A stretch of DNA of 64,000 nt from Aquisediminimonas profunda. Its GTDB lineage: Bacteria; Pseudomonadota; Alphaproteobacteria; Sphingomonadales; Sphingomonadaceae. The notes under the pieces are model-generated. The model did no database searches. It was not told the DNA's origin and saw only the letters and a program-made list of their open reading frames with translations. The stretch covers positions 2,724,001 through 2,788,000 of the forward strand of contig NZ_CP080327.1 of the NCBI RefSeq assembly GCF_019443285.1. The letters are read 5' to 3'. Every line of letters begins with the position of its first letter. Positions within the stretch are counted from its first letter, which is position 1. The position numbers were made by a program, and so were the translations under genes. Positions 63,452 through 64,000 of this stretch are shown in pieces.

Positions 63452-64000
63452 GCTTGACCAGCGCATTGCTGCGGTAACCGAACGCATAGTTCGCCGCTCG
63501 GCAGACAGCCGCAAGCGCTATCTGGAAATGATTGCACGGGAAGGAAGCAAGGGCACCAACCGGTCCAACATTTCATGCGGGAATCTTGCTCACGGATTTG
63601 CGGCTTCGGGCGAGGACAAGCCGGTTATCCGCGCCGGGAGCGCCATGAATATTGGCATCGTCACCGCCTATAATGACATGTTGTCCGCTCATCAGCCCTA
63701 CGGACGCTATCCGGAACAAATCAAGCTGTTTGCCCGCGAAGTTGGGGCGACCGCGCAGGTAGCTGGCGGCGTCCCGGCGATGTGCGACGGAGTCACGCAG
63801 GGCCAGGCAGGCATGGAACTTTCTTTGTTCAGCCGGGACGTCATTGCGATGGCGACGTCGGTTGGACTGAGCCATGCAATGTTTGAGGGTGCTCTGCTCC
63901 TGGGCATATGTGACAAGATCGTTCCCGGACTTCTGATCGGTGCATTGCGCTTCGGGCATCTCCCGATGATCCTCGTACCAGCGGGACCGATGCCGTCGGG
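63444..64000 (+). CDS. edd: phosphogluconate dehydratase, 3' end off window
   Basis: The first 185 residues or so of the IlvD/Edd family. [49 protein letters not shown] and [12 protein letters not shown] contain the Fe-S Cys residues (CDG, CDK) of dehydratases. It makes 2-keto-3-deoxy-6-phosphogluconate in the Entner-Doudoroff pathway. ATG 63444 overlaps the zwf stop, indicating a coupled operon. Confidence 0.96.
   Translation, partial: MNRLDQRIAAVTERIVRRSADSRKRYLEMIAREGSKGTNRSNISCGNLAHGFAASGEDKPVIRAGSAMNIGIVTAYNDMLSAHQPYGRYPEQIKLFAREVGATAQVAGGVPAMCDGVTQGQAGMELSLFSRDVIAMATSVGLSHAMFEGALLLGICDKIVPGLLIGALRFGHLPMILVPAGPMPS

Overview
The window reads as chromosomal DNA of a sphingomonad (Alphaproteobacteria, Sphingomonadales; a Novosphingobium, Sphingobium or Sphingopyxis relative). 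This is inferred from gene families, not from a marker gene. The supporting signs are PEPxxWA-type C-terminal sorting, large TonB-dependent receptors (TBDRs) next to tryptophan-halogenase-like, SapC and JmjC genes, a zwf-edd Entner-Doudoroff operon, many dispersed short-chain dehydrogenase and alpha/beta-hydrolase genes, and sphingomonad-type IS6-family remnants.

Layout. 0-4.6 kb: a cut-off HAD phosphatase, a secreted lipoprotein hydrolase, a small membrane protein, a glycine-zipper protein with twenty 15-residue repeats, and a PEP-CTERM protein. 4.9-25 kb: a galactoside catabolic region. It holds a Na+/sugar symporter with galT and galK, galM with a hydrolase, a TetR regulator, a GH42 beta-galactosidase, a TBDR with a VOC protein, several SDRs and hydrolases, a PhyH-type dioxygenase, an aldo-keto reductase and a GPH-type transporter. 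A shared dyad of about 22 bp (TATTG-N10-CAATA core) lies in front of almost every transcription unit here, which marks the region as one regulon. 25-28 kb: DUF1993, a MAPEG membrane protein and an N-acyl-D-amino-acid deacylase-like amidohydrolase; a strong hairpin covers the MAPEG ribosome-binding site.

28-44.4 kb: a beta-glucan (laminarin-type) utilization locus on the minus strand: TBDR, halogenase-like protein, SapC, JmjC cupin, second halogenase-like protein, GH16 endoglucanase, LacI regulator, MFS transporter, GH3 beta-glucosidase, FHS sugar transporter, CPA2 antiporter. Most genes overlap by 4-8 bp. A LacI operator (GTGAACGTTCAC) brackets the TBDR promoter and recurs before the GH3 gene.

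45-50 kb: haloalkane dehalogenase-like hydrolase, SBBP-repeat lipoprotein, SDR, and decayed IS6-family remnants. 50.6-56 kb: a nitric-oxide stress module (ODP-type MBL protein, quinol NO reductase, CopD-like protein, DUF1971, group III truncated haemoglobin, NsrR) with NsrR-like sites between the divergent genes. 56-60 kb: TerC, zinc-ribbon protein, DUF465, an OxyR-like LysR regulator lacking the peroxidatic cysteine, and a Bax-inhibitor-1 protein. 60-64 kb: an internally deleted IS6-family element, tRNA-Ser(GGA), a cyclophilin, and zwf-edd running off the window.

Together the window describes a heterotroph that imports galactosides and beta-glucans through TBDRs, channels galactose through GalM/GalK/GalT (no galE is present here) and glucose through the Entner-Doudoroff pathway.
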